Assembly (NCBI GenBank): GCA_009746045.1
Contig: RPFO01000774.1
Location: 682,157 to 746,156, forward strand
Length of the DNA stretch: 64,000 nt
Direction of reading: 5' to 3'
DNA from: Mesostigma viride
Taxonomy: Eukaryota > Streptophyta > Mesostigmatophyceae > Mesostigmatales > Mesostigmataceae
Shown: positions 23,140 through 33,735 of the stretch, in pieces
How the letters are laid out: each line of letters opens with the position of its first letter
Numbering within the stretch: position 1 is the first letter of the stretch
Translations under genes and position numbers: made by a program
Notes under the pieces: generated by a model
What the model was told of the DNA's origin: nothing
The model's input: only the letters and a program-made list of their open reading frames with translations
Databases searched by the model: none

Positions 23140-23300
23140 GTACCCCACAACCAGGAACGTGCATCCCACAACCAGGAACGAGTATCCCACAACCAGGAAC
23201 GTGTTTCCCACCACCAGGAACAAGTATCACATAACCAGGAACGACTATCCCACAACTAGGAACGTGTATCCCACAACCAGGAACAAGTATCCTCTGCCGG
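23140..23300. repeat. 21-bp minisatellite, array 1
   Basis: About seven copies of a 21-bp unit CCCACAACCAGGAACGTGTAT with point variants. Because the unit is a multiple of three, both strands stay open (TTRNKYP on plus, VPGCGIL on minus), but nothing suggests translation. The same unit forms array 2 at 25664-26090. Confidence 0.9.
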
Positions 23301-24388
23301 CAGTGCCACCCCATGCAAGACCCCACAAGCCATCCTTGCGTCAAGGGGACATGCAGTCATCACAAGGAGCGGTAACTGCCGGCAGTTCCACGCCATGCAA
23401 GACCCTACAAGCCGTCCTTGCATAAAGGGGACATGCAGTCATCACAAGGAGTGGTAACTGCCGGCAGTGCCACCCCATGCAAGAAGACACAAGCCGGGGA
23501 CATGCAGTCATCACAAGGAGTGGTAACTGCCGGCAGTGCCACGCCATGCAAGACCCCACAAGCCATCCTTGCGTCAAGGGGACATGCAGTCATCACAAGG
23601 AGTGGTAACTGCCGGCAGTGCCACGCCATGCAAGACCCCACAAGCCATCCTTGCGTCAAGGGGACATGCAGTCATCACAAGGAGTGGTAACTGCCGGCAG
23701 TGCCACCCCATGCAAGACCCCACAAGCCATCCTTGCATAAAGGGGACATGCAGTCATCACAAGGAGTGGTAACTGCCGGCAGTGCCACCCCATGCAAGAA
23801 GACACAAGCCGGGGACTGTCATGCAGTCATCACAAGGAGTGGTAACTGCCGGCAGTGCCACGCCATGCAAGACCCCACAAGCCATCCTTGCGTCAAGGGG
23901 ACATGCAGTCATCACAAGGAGCGGTAACTGCCGGCAGTGCCACCCCATGCAAGACCCCACAAGCCATCCTTGCATAAAGGGGACATGCAGTCATCACAAG
24001 GAGTGGTAACTGCCGGCAGTGCCACCCATGCAAGACACAAGCCGGGGACATGCAGTCATCACAAGGAGTGGTAACTGCCGGCAGTGCCACGCCATGCAAG
24101 ACCCCACAAGCCATCCTTGCGTCAAGGGGACATGCAGTCATCACAAGGAGCGGTAACTGCCGGCAGTTCCACGCCATGCAAGACCCTACAAGCCGTCCTT
24201 GCATAAAGGGGACATGCAGTCATCACAAGGAGTGGTAACTGCCGGCAGTGCCACCCCATGCAAGAACACACAAGCCGGGGACATGCAGTCATCAAGGAGT
24301 GGTAACTGCCGGCAGTGCTACCCCATGCAAGAACCCACAAGCCAGCCATGCAATCATCACAGGGAGTGGTAACTGCCGGCAGTGCGCG
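23301..24388. repeat. 82-bp minisatellite with 64-76 bp variants
   Basis: About 14 tandem copies of a unit containing GACATGCAGTCATCACAAGG and GTAACTGCCGGCAGTGCCAC. Full units are 82 bp; shorter ones lack a block (CCATCCTTGCGTCAAG). Full and short units alternate irregularly, as after unequal exchange. It starts directly after the 21-bp array. Confidence 0.92.
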
Positions 24389-24625
24389 GCCCTAACGTTA
24401 ATTCCCACACCCCCTCTGCTAACGTTAGTTTCCACACCCCTCTGCTAACGTTAGTTTCCACACCCCTCTGCTAACGTTAGTGCCCACCCCCTCGGCTAAC
24501 GTTAATTCCCACACACCCTCTGTTAACGTAAGGTCCCACACCCGTCTGCTAACGTAAGTACGTGCCCCTCCCCCCTCTACTATCGTTAATTCCCTCCCCC
24601 CTTTACTAACGGCCCCGGGCAGCCT
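24389..24625. repeat. TAACGTTA-palindrome minisatellite, block 1
   Basis: Units of about 23-25 bp, CTAACGTTAGT plus a CCC-rich spacer (CCCACACCCCTCTG). Every unit carries the self-complementary TAACGTTA or a near variant. The array directly follows the 82-bp array. Confidence 0.88.
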
Positions 24626-24879
24626 CCTGGTTTGTCTGTAATATGGAGGCAGATGGTACGCAAGGATAGATGGCAAGTAGTGATGAAGGATCTACCACCC
24701 CCAAGCCTGTGGGGGCTCCGCGTGTGACCAAGTATGGCATTCATAGCGATTCGGGCCGCGGTGCCCACACCCCTGTAACTAGGACCTAGATAGCTTACAC
24801 CATCCATTCCATCCCATGTTCCCCTCCCACTGAGGACTTATGCTCACGTGACGCAGTCACGTGTCTATTAATTAATAAA
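24626..24879. other. Unique spacer between satellite blocks
   Basis: No repeat units and no convincing frame; flanked by TAACGTTA satellite on both sides. Confidence 0.4.
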
Positions 24880-25662
24880 TTAATTTACTAACGTTAGTCC
24901 ACAGCCCCCTCTGCTAACGTAAGTGCCCTCCCCCCCTGTTATCGTTAATGCCCACCCCCCTTAAAAAATTAAATTAAATTAAATTATAACATGCCTCCGT
25001 GGGGAGATCATGTAGCACATATTCCGTGATGGATGGGGTGGAGGAAGCCGCCTGATCGAACTATCCTAACTCTAAGCTATCTAGAAAATACTAACTACAC
25101 TACTCATCAAAACGCCTCCTCCGCTTGGGGGGAGGGGGCTTGCCCACAGGGTCGGGCGTGTGCGCCTTGACAATCTTCTTCCGCCGTGTCTTGTCCTGCA
25201 TGGCAGTCCAAGACGGGAGAGTCCCACCCCCCTTCACTAACGTTATTCCCCAGCCCCCTCTGCTAACGTTAGTGCCCGCGCCCCTTTACAAACTTTAGTG
25301 CTCGTGCCCCTCTGCTAACGTTAGTGCCCGTGCTCCTTTATTAACGTTAGTGCCCCCCCCCTCCCCCCCCTCTGCTAACGTTAGTGCCCGTGCCCCTTCA
25401 CTAACGTTATTCCCCAGCCCCCTCTGCTAACGTAAGTGCCCGCGCCCCTTTACAAACTTTAGTGCTCGTGCCCCTCTGCTAACGTTAGTGCCCGTGCTCC
25501 TTTACTAACGTTAGTGCCCAGCCCCCTCTGCTAACGTTAGTGCCCGTGCCCCTTCACTAACGTTAGCGCCCGTGCCCCTTCACTAACGTTAGTGCCCGTG
25601 CCCCTCTGCTAACGTTATTCCCCAGCCCCCTCTGCTATCGCTAATGCCCGTGCCCCTTTATA
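24880..25662. repeat. TAACGTTA-palindrome minisatellite, block 2
   Basis: The same units as block 1 with GTGCCCGTGCCCCT-type spacers, including higher-order repetition (the segment from 25235 recurs from about 25397). It is interrupted by a LINE-A fragment at 24963-25222. Confidence 0.9.
24963..25222 (-). mobile_element. LINE family A, 260-bp 3' end in the satellite
   Basis: 3' UTR and the last codons of LINE-A ORF2 (Pro/Lys/Arg-rich end), tail AAATTAAATT on the low-coordinate side. Perfect 12-bp TSD CCCACCCCCCTT at 24951-24962 and 25223-25234, taken from a satellite unit. Confidence 0.92.
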
Positions 25663-25663
25663 T

Positions 25664-26090
25664 TTGGACCAGGAACACATCCCACAACTAGGCTCGACTA
25701 TCCCACAACCAGGAACCCATCCCACAACCAGGAACGAGTATCCCACAACTGAACTAGGAACGTGTATCCCACAACCAAGAACAAGTATCCTACAACCAGG
25801 AACGTGCATCCCACAACCAGGAACGTGCATCCCACAACCAGGAACGACTATCCCACAACTAGGAACGTGTATCCCACAACCAGGAACAAGTATCCTACAA
25901 CCAGGAACGTGTTTCCCACAACCAGGAACATGTATCCCACAACCACGAACGAATTTCCCACCACCAGGAACAAGTATCCCACAACCAGGAACACATCCCA
26001 CAACCAGGAAAGTGCATCCCACAACCAGGAACAAGTATCCCAAAACAAGGAACACATCCCACAACCAGGAACGTGTATCCCACAACTAGT
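25664..26090. repeat. 21-bp minisatellite, array 2
   Basis: About 19 copies of the same 21-bp unit as array 1 (AACCAGGAACGTGTATCCCAC), some shortened to 17 bp. It directly follows the palindrome satellite and ends at the exon-like sequence at 26093. Confidence 0.9.
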
Positions 26091-26092
26091 CG

Positions 26093-26165
26093 CGCAGTCG
26101 GTCTGAATGACTGGCATTATAACGAGCGTCATATTCGTCTCCGGCTTGGCAGTGCCGTCATCCTG
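26093..26165 (-). pseudogene. Fragment of the exon-2 family (compare 8123)
   Basis: The minus strand reads QDDGTAKPET-NM-TLVIMPVIQTDCA after an acceptor-like TATGCAG, closely matching the start of the exon at 8123. Upstream on the same strand, 26166-26280, another frame (VDLFIDSALVNIAAWRNIGY) looks coding and may be the preceding exon. The copy breaks at the 21-bp array. Function unknown. Confidence 0.45.
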
Positions 26166-26280
26166 CATACAAAAAGCACATTGGAGCCAGCACTTTCCCG
26201 CGGGTTGTAGCCGATATTCCTCCATGCAGCGATATTCACCAATGCGCTATCAATAAACAAGTCGACACCATCCGGGTATG

Positions 26281-26549
26281 TAAAAAAAGCACGCTGCTGG
26301 CCACGACGGTCACGGCGATGATGAACGACAATAACAAGAACGCCTAATAGCAGGCGTCATACAAACTAGAACAGACTGGAACAACTACTTACCCGGTCGT
26401 CTGTGATCTTGACACAGAGCCTGGTTTACAAGGAAGCGAGGGAAACCGGCCACTATGAGCACCCCTACTTAACCCACATAATGAAGGTTAGGAATCCTCC
26501 CCATCATGCTAACCGTAGACTCGGTGAAACGCCCCATGCTACAAATACG
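26281..26549. other. No supported gene
   Basis: No convincing frame or repeat was recognised. Confidence 0.3.
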
Positions 26550-26815
26550 ATAGCCCAGCAACGACTACTTGCGGCCATCACCTTGTCCAGTTCTGGCTGG
26601 CTGTGCGGCGGTAATTTTACCAAGTTTAAAAATGTTACGCCGCACCAGTCTGTGCTTTTTTACGTAGTACCAGTGTAGTGTAGAAATCTGCCAAAAGAGC
26701 AAACGCCCAAAGCCAACTTCCAAGACGCCCAAAGCCAAATTCCAAGACGCCCAAAGCCCAAAGGCGGGCGAGTCTGGCGCGGCGCCGGCCATTGGGCCCC
26801 GGAATAAGAAATACC
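26550..26815 (-). repeat. Interspersed repeat X, copy 2
   Basis: Minus-strand copy of 5849-6120. It starts with GGTATTTCTTATTCC at 26815 exactly where LINE sequence ends, as in copy 1, but here it has the same orientation as the LINE. Confidence 0.65.
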
Positions 26816-27417
26816 CATAGGGGCCTGCTCTGCTGCTGACATCTTGTCGGCATCCTTCAGCACAATCCGGAGCACTTTCAGATCTGGCTGAGGTGCCAGC
26901 TGTCGCGACGGTTTCACCCCAGGAAACCGCAATCTGATGCGAGCGAGCACGAGACGATGATCAGATTCCACTGTGCTGACAGAATCTTGCAGGACGCGAG
27001 CATCGACAACTGAGGGGCGCTGAGCCCGGCGTACGCAGACATAATCAAGGCACACCACCCGATCCGACGGCCCAAAAAAATCTAAAAAGCTGGTATATAT
27101 ATTCCTACCATGGTCCGGATTCTCCCGATTTCTGGCCTGCGCTGGTTGTCTCCAAGTGATATTCAGGACTAGTCTGAGGTGGCAGGATCGAGGGGGCTGC
27201 CAGGGCTTGTGGTCAACGTGGATGACCGCCCCCCGGCCTCCATGCAGTATACCAGCTTCCCCCTTGCGCTCTGCCGCGGAGCTGAAGGTAGGTCGGCCAT
27301 ATAGCTCGCGTCGCCGCTGTTGCTGGGCCAGGGTCAAGTCGTCGTCCAGCGTGAAGCGAGTCTCCGAGAGCTTCTTGCGGCATTTAAGGAACGCCAGCTT
27401 GCATGTCCGCCATGTAC
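26816..27417 (-). pseudogene. LINE remnant: ORF1-B end fused to endonuclease end
   Basis: On the minus strand: the C-terminus of ORF1-B (LAQQQRRRELYGR..., AVIHVDHKPWQ), then within about 20 codons the C-terminal half of an APE endonuclease (ITWRQPAQARNRENP, LDYVCVRRAQRPSVVDARV, SDHRLVLARIRLRF, with the terminal SDH motif). The ORF1 stop and the first part of ORF2 are missing. The same junction occurs at 35955-36030, so the deletion predates at least two insertions. The other end breaks at a TTAA (27414-27421), where a MITE starts. Confidence 0.75.
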
Positions 27418-27790
27418 TTAATTAAGGGGAGGGGATACCCCTAAAGGGCACTTTTCTGGAAACCATACCTATGCATGTGCTAAAAATCCAAAGATGATTG
27501 GGGACCATAAATATGATAAAAAAAAAATTTCCAGCCACTTGGGGGTGGTACTAGCCCCCACCATACACCGGTTACGCGCTAAAAATAGAAAAAGACGCTA
27601 TTTTAGTCACATTTTTCCTAGGACAATTGATGGGCAAACATATTGGGACCAAATCATATATTCCCGCATAGTTCCCTGACTTTTGAGAAAGCCTGCCTAA
27701 TTTTGAGCACAAAATAATGATGTTTAGACACATTGATGGATTTTCCCGCAAAAAGGGTACTTTTTTAATTAAAAAAAAATAAATCAAATC
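27418..27790. mobile_element. MITE fragment at a TTAA inside LINE ORF1
   Basis: The intact LINE at 36240 reads GCCATGTACTTAAAGGTG; here it reads GCCATGTACTTAA-TTAAGGGGAGG, so an element beginning GGGG entered the TTAA. Its first ~180 bp resemble the arms of the elements at 11906 and 395 (GATTGGGGAC, GGGGGTGGTACT, CTAAAAATAG). The right end is not certain, and the LINE does not resume nearby. Confidence 0.55.
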
Positions 27791-29782
27791 ATAAACACAT
27801 GGAATAGTGCCAAATCATATATTCCCAAATACTAGAGGTTGGGGGACATGCAGCCCCAAATTTTCAGGTCATCATTCTGACAAGCGCAGCCCTATTTGAT
27901 GGATATTCCTAGATTGCCACCTGTGATGACGCTGACGGAGGTTTTAGCTAGTATTTAACCACACTAACACCCCTTTATACATCTAAGCCACGTGAAAACT
28001 GGCCAAACCACATACTACCATCCTCTGCACATATGGTACCTCCAATGTTCAAGGTTTGACGACGTTCTGACAAGAACTGCCCAAGTTACAACCATTCTAA
28101 GACGGCCACCCATGTAGACACTACAAGGAAACTATAGTAACCATTCAGCCACACTGGCACCTCCTTCTTCATCAAAGACATCTGCAAACTGACCAAAGCA
28201 CACATAATTGACTCTTGCACGCTGACGGCAAGTCGGCAACGCATGCTCAACGTGGGGGGTCATTGAGACAAGAACTACTCAAGTTGATGGGTTTCCTATA
28301 TGACCACCTGACAAGGCGCTAAGGACCACTCAGTAAGTTAGTAACCCCACAGTGCCACTTCATATGCCATCCAACATGCACCAAAACCATGCTGAGTATG
28401 TTTACAATGTACAAAGGGGTGGCCACGCACCTCATATGTTCTGATCAGACACTCCGCAAAGGTGAAAACTCATATGTCTTCATCATCCCTCCAGCATGGC
28501 CAGCCTTGTAAATATGTTCATAGCCTTGACAATGGTAGCCCTAACATGCCTAAGCAGCATTTCATATGTTTCTCCCAGGTTAGAGAGTAAGGTTGATGCC
28601 AACCAAGCTAATCAGCTCAACAACACCTCCTAAACTGTCCTCCCCGGCATGAATGACAAACTGGGACTATGGAGGGCAAGGCCAAGTTCGGAACCAAGTA
28701 GGAACATGGTATATATAGCTTGCATGCAGTCATGCATGTCAACCATGGTTAGCTCAGCACATTGTAGTCTTGTCACATCATCATAACAAAGGAAAGCTCA
28801 AACAACCATTGGTGCCAGCTATCTACATGCAGTCACACAAATGCAATATCTCCAACATCATCATCACTATAACACTTCCATCCCTGCACGATAAAATGCA
28901 AAGAAACCATTGGCGGCCCTTCACCGCATGAGCGCTGTGATGCCGCTGCGGCCTGTGAGGAGAGGGTGCGTCACTCTCAAACAACAAGAAGCGTCCATAC
29001 GCACAACATCCTTGCCAGAACACGTTTTATGAAATGCCTTATATATACCTTCCCGAAGAGCTATAGGCTGCGACTGAAGCGGCCCTGATCACGACATCAA
29101 CGAAAACAATCTAAAGCTGCCAGGTATTCGACAACACAACGGCAAGCGACGGCGAGCTAGCTGGCGGAAACTGCCCAAAAAGAACGCAAAAAACCTCGAA
29201 CGATGAGCTCATAGAAGAAAGCACCGATAGCAGATAACGTTCGCGACAAATCTGTACCTTGCCCTCGTAAATCCCTCGCCCAGGCGCGCAACAACAGCCG
29301 TTATTCCATGGACAGGTCAGACGCGCACTGCGCAGGTCTGAACAATTACTTACCGATAATGGCCGAAAATCTGGCAAAAAGCACCAGCTCGGTTTAGAAT
29401 TCGATGCAACCGATATTAATGCCTGCTTCAAGGTCAGAACAGCCCCCAAAACCGCTATTTTACAGCCGCTATCATGAATTCTATTTCATTCCGCGCGACC
29501 AAAAAATTCAGATTACCCCCCATGCCGATGGCATAAAAAGACAACAGCGATATTGTAAACCAGCTGATTTCCGCCACAAACTAACATCATAAACTCATCT
29601 CCTTTTAGATTCGAGTAAAATTTTTGCATTTCGCCTGCCCTAGTGTGGTAGTTTCGCCTGAACGCAGTCGCCATGGCCACTTCCGCAAGGGGTGCGCGCA
29701 CCATGCACGTGAAATTTATTACCTTTGGCTCCGGCGCGAATTTTTTGGCGCCAAAAAATTCGGGGGTGTCCCGTCCCCTTAA
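27791..29782. other. Long stretch without a supported gene
   Basis: Low-GC DNA to about 28800, then more GC-rich DNA. A minus-strand frame at 29111-29449 (about 112 codons, Ser/Leu-rich) has no recognisable features. The boundary at 29783 is where LINE B begins. Confidence 0.35.
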
Positions 29783-31290
29783 TTCCCCACGGGAGGGGGT
29801 TCGTTGTCCTCTATGACAGGAGCCCACTTGGCCTTGCATCCATCCTCTTGTTCCAAATCACGGAGAGACCTAGCCCCCCCATGTCTGCGACTAAAGCTGT
29901 TCTTTGAAGGTGCGGGCCTTGCGGCGGCGAGCAATTCGCTGGGCCCAGCCCACGTCAGGAGGTGCCGGCCAGGCTGAGCTGGTCGCAGCCCCGCGGGGGG
30001 GGCACGTGAGGCGCGTCTACCTGGTTGGTGCGATCGCTAAGTGCCCCGTACTAGCTGCAGGCGCCGCTGTTTATTTTAATGGTGCTGGTGATATATGGCA
30101 TGCATGCCGAGGTACAGGTCCTCATTGCGAACATGAGTGCTCAGCATAGCCGAGCCTAGCTACTCGGAAAATGGAGCGCAGCATGTTGGTGCATGACTGC
30201 GCCGTCCAACTTTCGGGCCAGGTCGGCCGTGAGGGTCCATCTCTCGGCCCCGTACGTAAGAACAGGGAGGACGAGGACCTTGAACAGGTCCCGTTTCTCT
30301 ATCTTGCCGCAGGGGCTTGCACCACAGGGCCCGGTAAATTGGCGTAAAGCGTGCCATGCAGGCAAGGGAGATGCAAATCGGCCTCGCAGCTGGGGAGAAG
30401 GCTGCCCAGCAAATTGACGCGGTCCCAATACAACACTCGTGAGCCGTCAAGGAGAAAGAGGGCGGGCGGTGGCTGAGTGAGCCCAATCGCCAGAGCCTCT
30501 GTCTTCTTGCTGACCTCAAGCCCCACTGCGCGGGCCTCGATAGCCAGGCAGTCAAGCCACGTCTGCACGTGCTCAACTGGTGTCCTAGGCGCTAAAAGAG
30601 GGTGGTGTCGTCTGCATAGATGATGTCCGCCAGCCGAATCTCCGTTTCCGCCCCGCCATGCCAGAAACGGTTTCGACCTGCACCCCTGGTTCCCTACCCA
30701 CGATGCGGGCAAATCGATTGCGCGGCTGAATCATTACGTATTCGACCACAATAATGAACAGGTAGGGCGACAACACGCAGCCCTGCCACACACCCTTATG
30801 TAAAGGGCATGGTGCCGTGGTCCCGTAGAAAGTGCGCACCGAAGTGGTGGACCCTTCATACAGGTTGCGGATGACAGCAATAAGGGGGCGGGGGATCCGG
30901 AACAGAGCGAGGTCTCGAGGATGTCCCATAGCGCAGGCCTGAAAACCGAATCGAAGGCTTGATGAAGTCCACCAGCACAAGGTGCCGTCCGTGCAGAGGG
31001 GACTCACTAGTAGGCTGAAGGCGTTGCAGTTCTTCCACAAGGCGGCGAGTAGCTAAGAGCGCTTGTATGGTGTTGCGACCCGACCGGAAGCTGTGCTGAT
31101 GAGTCTCGCTGAGGTGGCCGTCCAGGGCCGTGCGCAGGCCGTTCAAGATGAGCCGCATGAGAAGCTTGAGGGCCGGGGGCACTTTGGATGCACACCGACC
31201 CCGCCCCTCTGTAGTTACCGGCCGCGGGGTCGGTCGGCTGGCGACCCCTTGTTCTTGTACAGAATCGTGCGAAAACTGTGTTGCCAGGCC
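29783..31290 (-). pseudogene. LINE family B, degenerate RT copy
   Basis: The minus strand aligns with 3600-5060 of the better copy: RT fingers, motif A (VDFIKPSIRFS, frameshifted), motif B (GVWQGCVLSP), motif C still readable as YADD around 30607-30627, thumb LVLPVLTYGAERWTL. The frame is broken many times, mostly by 2- and 4-bp insertions such as those near 30101 and 30357. Both the 3' UTR and everything upstream of the RT are absent. Confidence 0.85.
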
Positions 31291-31796
31291 GCCGACTCAG
31301 TGAAGTTGCTGCCGAATGACCGACCGGATGACGGACCCGTCCGGACAACCGACAAGTGAGCGGCCGCCGGCAGCCGGCCCTGGCCCGGGCCCCTGGCCCG
31401 GCCCGGCCCGGCCCGGCCGCTGGTGGGAATCATCCGTCAGTTCATCGACCGACTATACTTCCGGTATGATGACGGCATTCAGTTGACATGTCAGTCATGA
31501 TGTTGCATGGACTAGGCAATAGCTAGTGACTGACCGCTCCCCGCCGGCCCTTCTCTGACAGCTACTGTACCCCGCCTGCTGTTAAATATTCTGGACGTTT
31601 CAAACCAAATTGCGCCACTGAAATGATCGTGGGATGGTTCGGGGGGGGGCGCCGGGGGAGGGCCAGCCACTGCCCCGGAGGGGCGGGCCGGTGGCCCTGG
31701 CCGCGCCGGCGGCGCGGCGGCCGGGGCCGGCTGGCTTAGCCCAGTCAGCGAGGGTGGCCCGGCCCGGCCTCAAGTCCTTAACAAGTGATTCAGGTA

Positions 31797-31797
<1 letters not shown>
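31291..31797. other. GC-rich DNA without a supported gene
   Basis: Runs of CCCGG/GGCCC around 31370-31425 and 31640-31760 and ACCGAC-type repeats at 31318-31350. Frames here are driven by composition. Confidence 0.4.

Positions 31798-31834
<37 letters not shown>
31798..31834. repeat. (GTT)12 microsatellite
   Basis: Twelve GTT units, AAC on the other strand, where they lie inside a minus-strand frame (31600-31842) reading poly-Asn followed by ordinary residues. The same unit as the giant array at 9970. Confidence 0.95.
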
Positions 31835-31835
<1 letters not shown>

Positions 31836-32520
31836 GTCCCACGCCGCCCAGGGGCAGCAGAGAATCTATAGTGGCCGAGGGCCGGATATATTCAGTTTAG
31901 TATCGGTGGTACTATCGGGGCGACATGAATGGGACATGGACGGTTGCATCCGTCATCGGATACCTATGCGTGCCGAGTTTTTCGGGGAAATGGGTATATT
32001 TTATTAGCCAATTATGGACCAAAGAGGTGAGAGGGGAAATGAGTATCAGCCGGCGAATCCTAAATGAAGGTGGTCTCACACTGGCCGGTGTGAAGGTGAC
32101 AGGTGAAGGGTTAACAGGGCTAATTGTGAGGTCACCTATGCGTGAGTCACAACAAGATGTATCCTAGCAATCGATCGCATGCCAAGTACAGCCTGTAGCC
32201 TCGATGCCATCGTAGTGGAGTGACATAGATGGGAGAGCACATTACCAGATACAGCATGGATACTTCCCATGGGTATATACCTTACGTGATACGTCTGACC
32301 CAACACGGCAGGCAGCGGGGGACAAAGAACTGAACTGAACGAGCATAGCGCTGACAGCAGCAGTTGCCAGAAAAACCTGTGCAGGTACTGATGAACATTA
32401 CCAGCGTCTCCTGGCTTACCGATTGGGCAAGGTCTGACGCTAGCGGCTAGACCCAAATGATTATTGGTGGCACCGAAATATCAAGGTCCACATGGACTCT
32501 TGGCCTGACGCCTTGTACAG
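31835..32520. other. No supported gene
   Basis: Short frames only; possibly intron or 5' region of the candidate exons that follow. The stretch ends in GCCTTGTACAG, an acceptable splice acceptor. Confidence 0.3.
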
Positions 32521-32838
32521 TTGTCCAAAAGTTGCAGTTATCAAGATATCGTGGCGTTCATTCATTCGCGGCTGCTCGATTCTGACTGTCAGAGCAGCAA
32601 CATGTCGGCATTGAACCGGCACAAACGCGTCCGTCAAACCTTCCACTTGGCGTGTCGCTTCGAGGCTTTTGATGCCGAAGTGTTCCGAAAGATTTACGAC
32701 GATCCGCCTGACTGCAAGCAACTTAACTATCTCTTGGCCAACAATCCCCGAGGACCGCTTCTTCTTGGAACGCACTGCAGAGGACGATCTGGATATCTGC
32801 TTCAGCTGGAGAAGAGCAAACACGTACGCAAAACTTGA
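32521..32838 (+). CDS. Unrecognised open frame, candidate exon
   Basis: Preceded by the acceptor-like TTGTACAG. It encodes a well-mixed, soluble sequence (QDIVAFIHSRLLDSD, then an ATG at 32600, NRHKRVRQTFHLACRFEAF, PDCKQLNYLLANNPRGPLLL) and stops at 32838. A GTACGC donor at about 32824 would allow splicing to the frame at 33133. If unspliced, translation from 32600 would give about 79 residues. No family recognised. Confidence 0.4.
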   Translation: MSKSCSYQDIVAFIHSRLLDSDCQSSNMSALNRHKRVRQTFHLACRFEAFDAEVFRKIYDDPPDCKQLNYLLANNPRGPLLLGTHCRGRSGYLLQLEKSKHVRKT

Positions 32839-33132
32839 ACGGTGTAACCCTTGGTGTCACCACCTTGTAGCACGTGAAGGGAATCCACCTCGTTACAGTA
32901 TAATTACTGTATAATTCCCCCGGAAAAAATCCACCCCGTTATCAGCACCGGAGCATATCGTTAATCGTGATGCCGCTGCCGCGGTGATCGGGTTTACTCC
33001 ATTACAATCCACCTCACGTCACCTCGGCTGCGTCACAGGTGTCAAGCTAGCTGCCTTGATGATCACGCGCATGGCTTCTCACTAGCTTCTTACCGTCAAA
33101 GTCGAGCTCATTTCTGGAAAAGATCCGGCGAT

Positions 33133-33735
33133 ATGGTCGAGGGGACGATTGATGATGCGTTTACCCATTGCGCATGCCCGGCAAATTCGATTGGAGAAAC
33201 TGTCAGCTTTTCTGTCAACAATCAGAGTAAAGTCCATGGTATCGCCTGTACAGCCCAGGACAATGCCACGGCTGCTCTTGAGAACGAGCTTGCTTCGACG
33301 TTTGGCTCACTGGCTTCCAGCGCGAATTTCGATATCAACAGCGCCGACCTTCTCTTTTGCGACGAGGATGGTTCAGAAATGACTTTCGGGGACGACGTTG
33401 AAGGGGAACCTGACTTTGCAACGGATTCCAGCTGCAGAGCTTCTCCTTTGTCCACTCTTTCGCAGGATTCACCGGGTATTCCCAACAAGAGGATATTGCC
33501 AGGGGTTAGGTCGCTGAAAACTAATAAGGGAGACGGATACGTGGTGCGAAACCGCCGGCGGCCAGCCCGACGAACTTCGGTTGACTTCTTGCCGTCCAGG
33601 GAGAAGATCGAGAAGTTTTTTGCCAGCTATTCCCGCGAAATGGGAGGGTCGAGAAAAGGCCTTCATCGAACTTCATCAAACCCGTCTGACATTTCTCTGT
33701 GTGCATCTGATAGCGTGTTCGGCTCCCTTCCCTGA
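33133..33735 (+). CDS. Unrecognised 200-residue open frame
   Basis: ATG at 33133, TGA at 33733-33735. The same frame is open upstream to at least 33040, where GCGTCACAG could be an acceptor. The first half is acidic and Ser-rich (EDGSEMTFGDDVEGEPD); the second is basic (YVVRNRRRPARRTS, then FLPSREKIEKFFASYSREMG). No membrane segment or repeat. It may be the last exon of a gene that includes 32521-32838. Function unknown. Confidence 0.45.
   Translation: MVEGTIDDAFTHCACPANSIGETVSFSVNNQSKVHGIACTAQDNATAALENELASTFGSLASSANFDINSADLLFCDEDGSEMTFGDDVEGEPDFATDSSCRASPLSTLSQDSPGIPNKRILPGVRSLKTNKGDGYVVRNRRRPARRTSVDFLPSREKIEKFFASYSREMGGSRKGLHRTSSNPSDISLCASDSVFGSLP

Noticed and set aside
23301-24388. Regular repeats that superficially look like a CRISPR array
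   Set aside because: The units are 82-bp tandem copies without unique spacers, in eukaryotic DNA with introns; it is a minisatellite.
23009-26225. Gly/Cys/Val-rich and TTRN-repeat frames in the 21-bp minisatellites
   Set aside because: The unit length is a multiple of three; no starts, splice sites or non-repeat domains accompany them.
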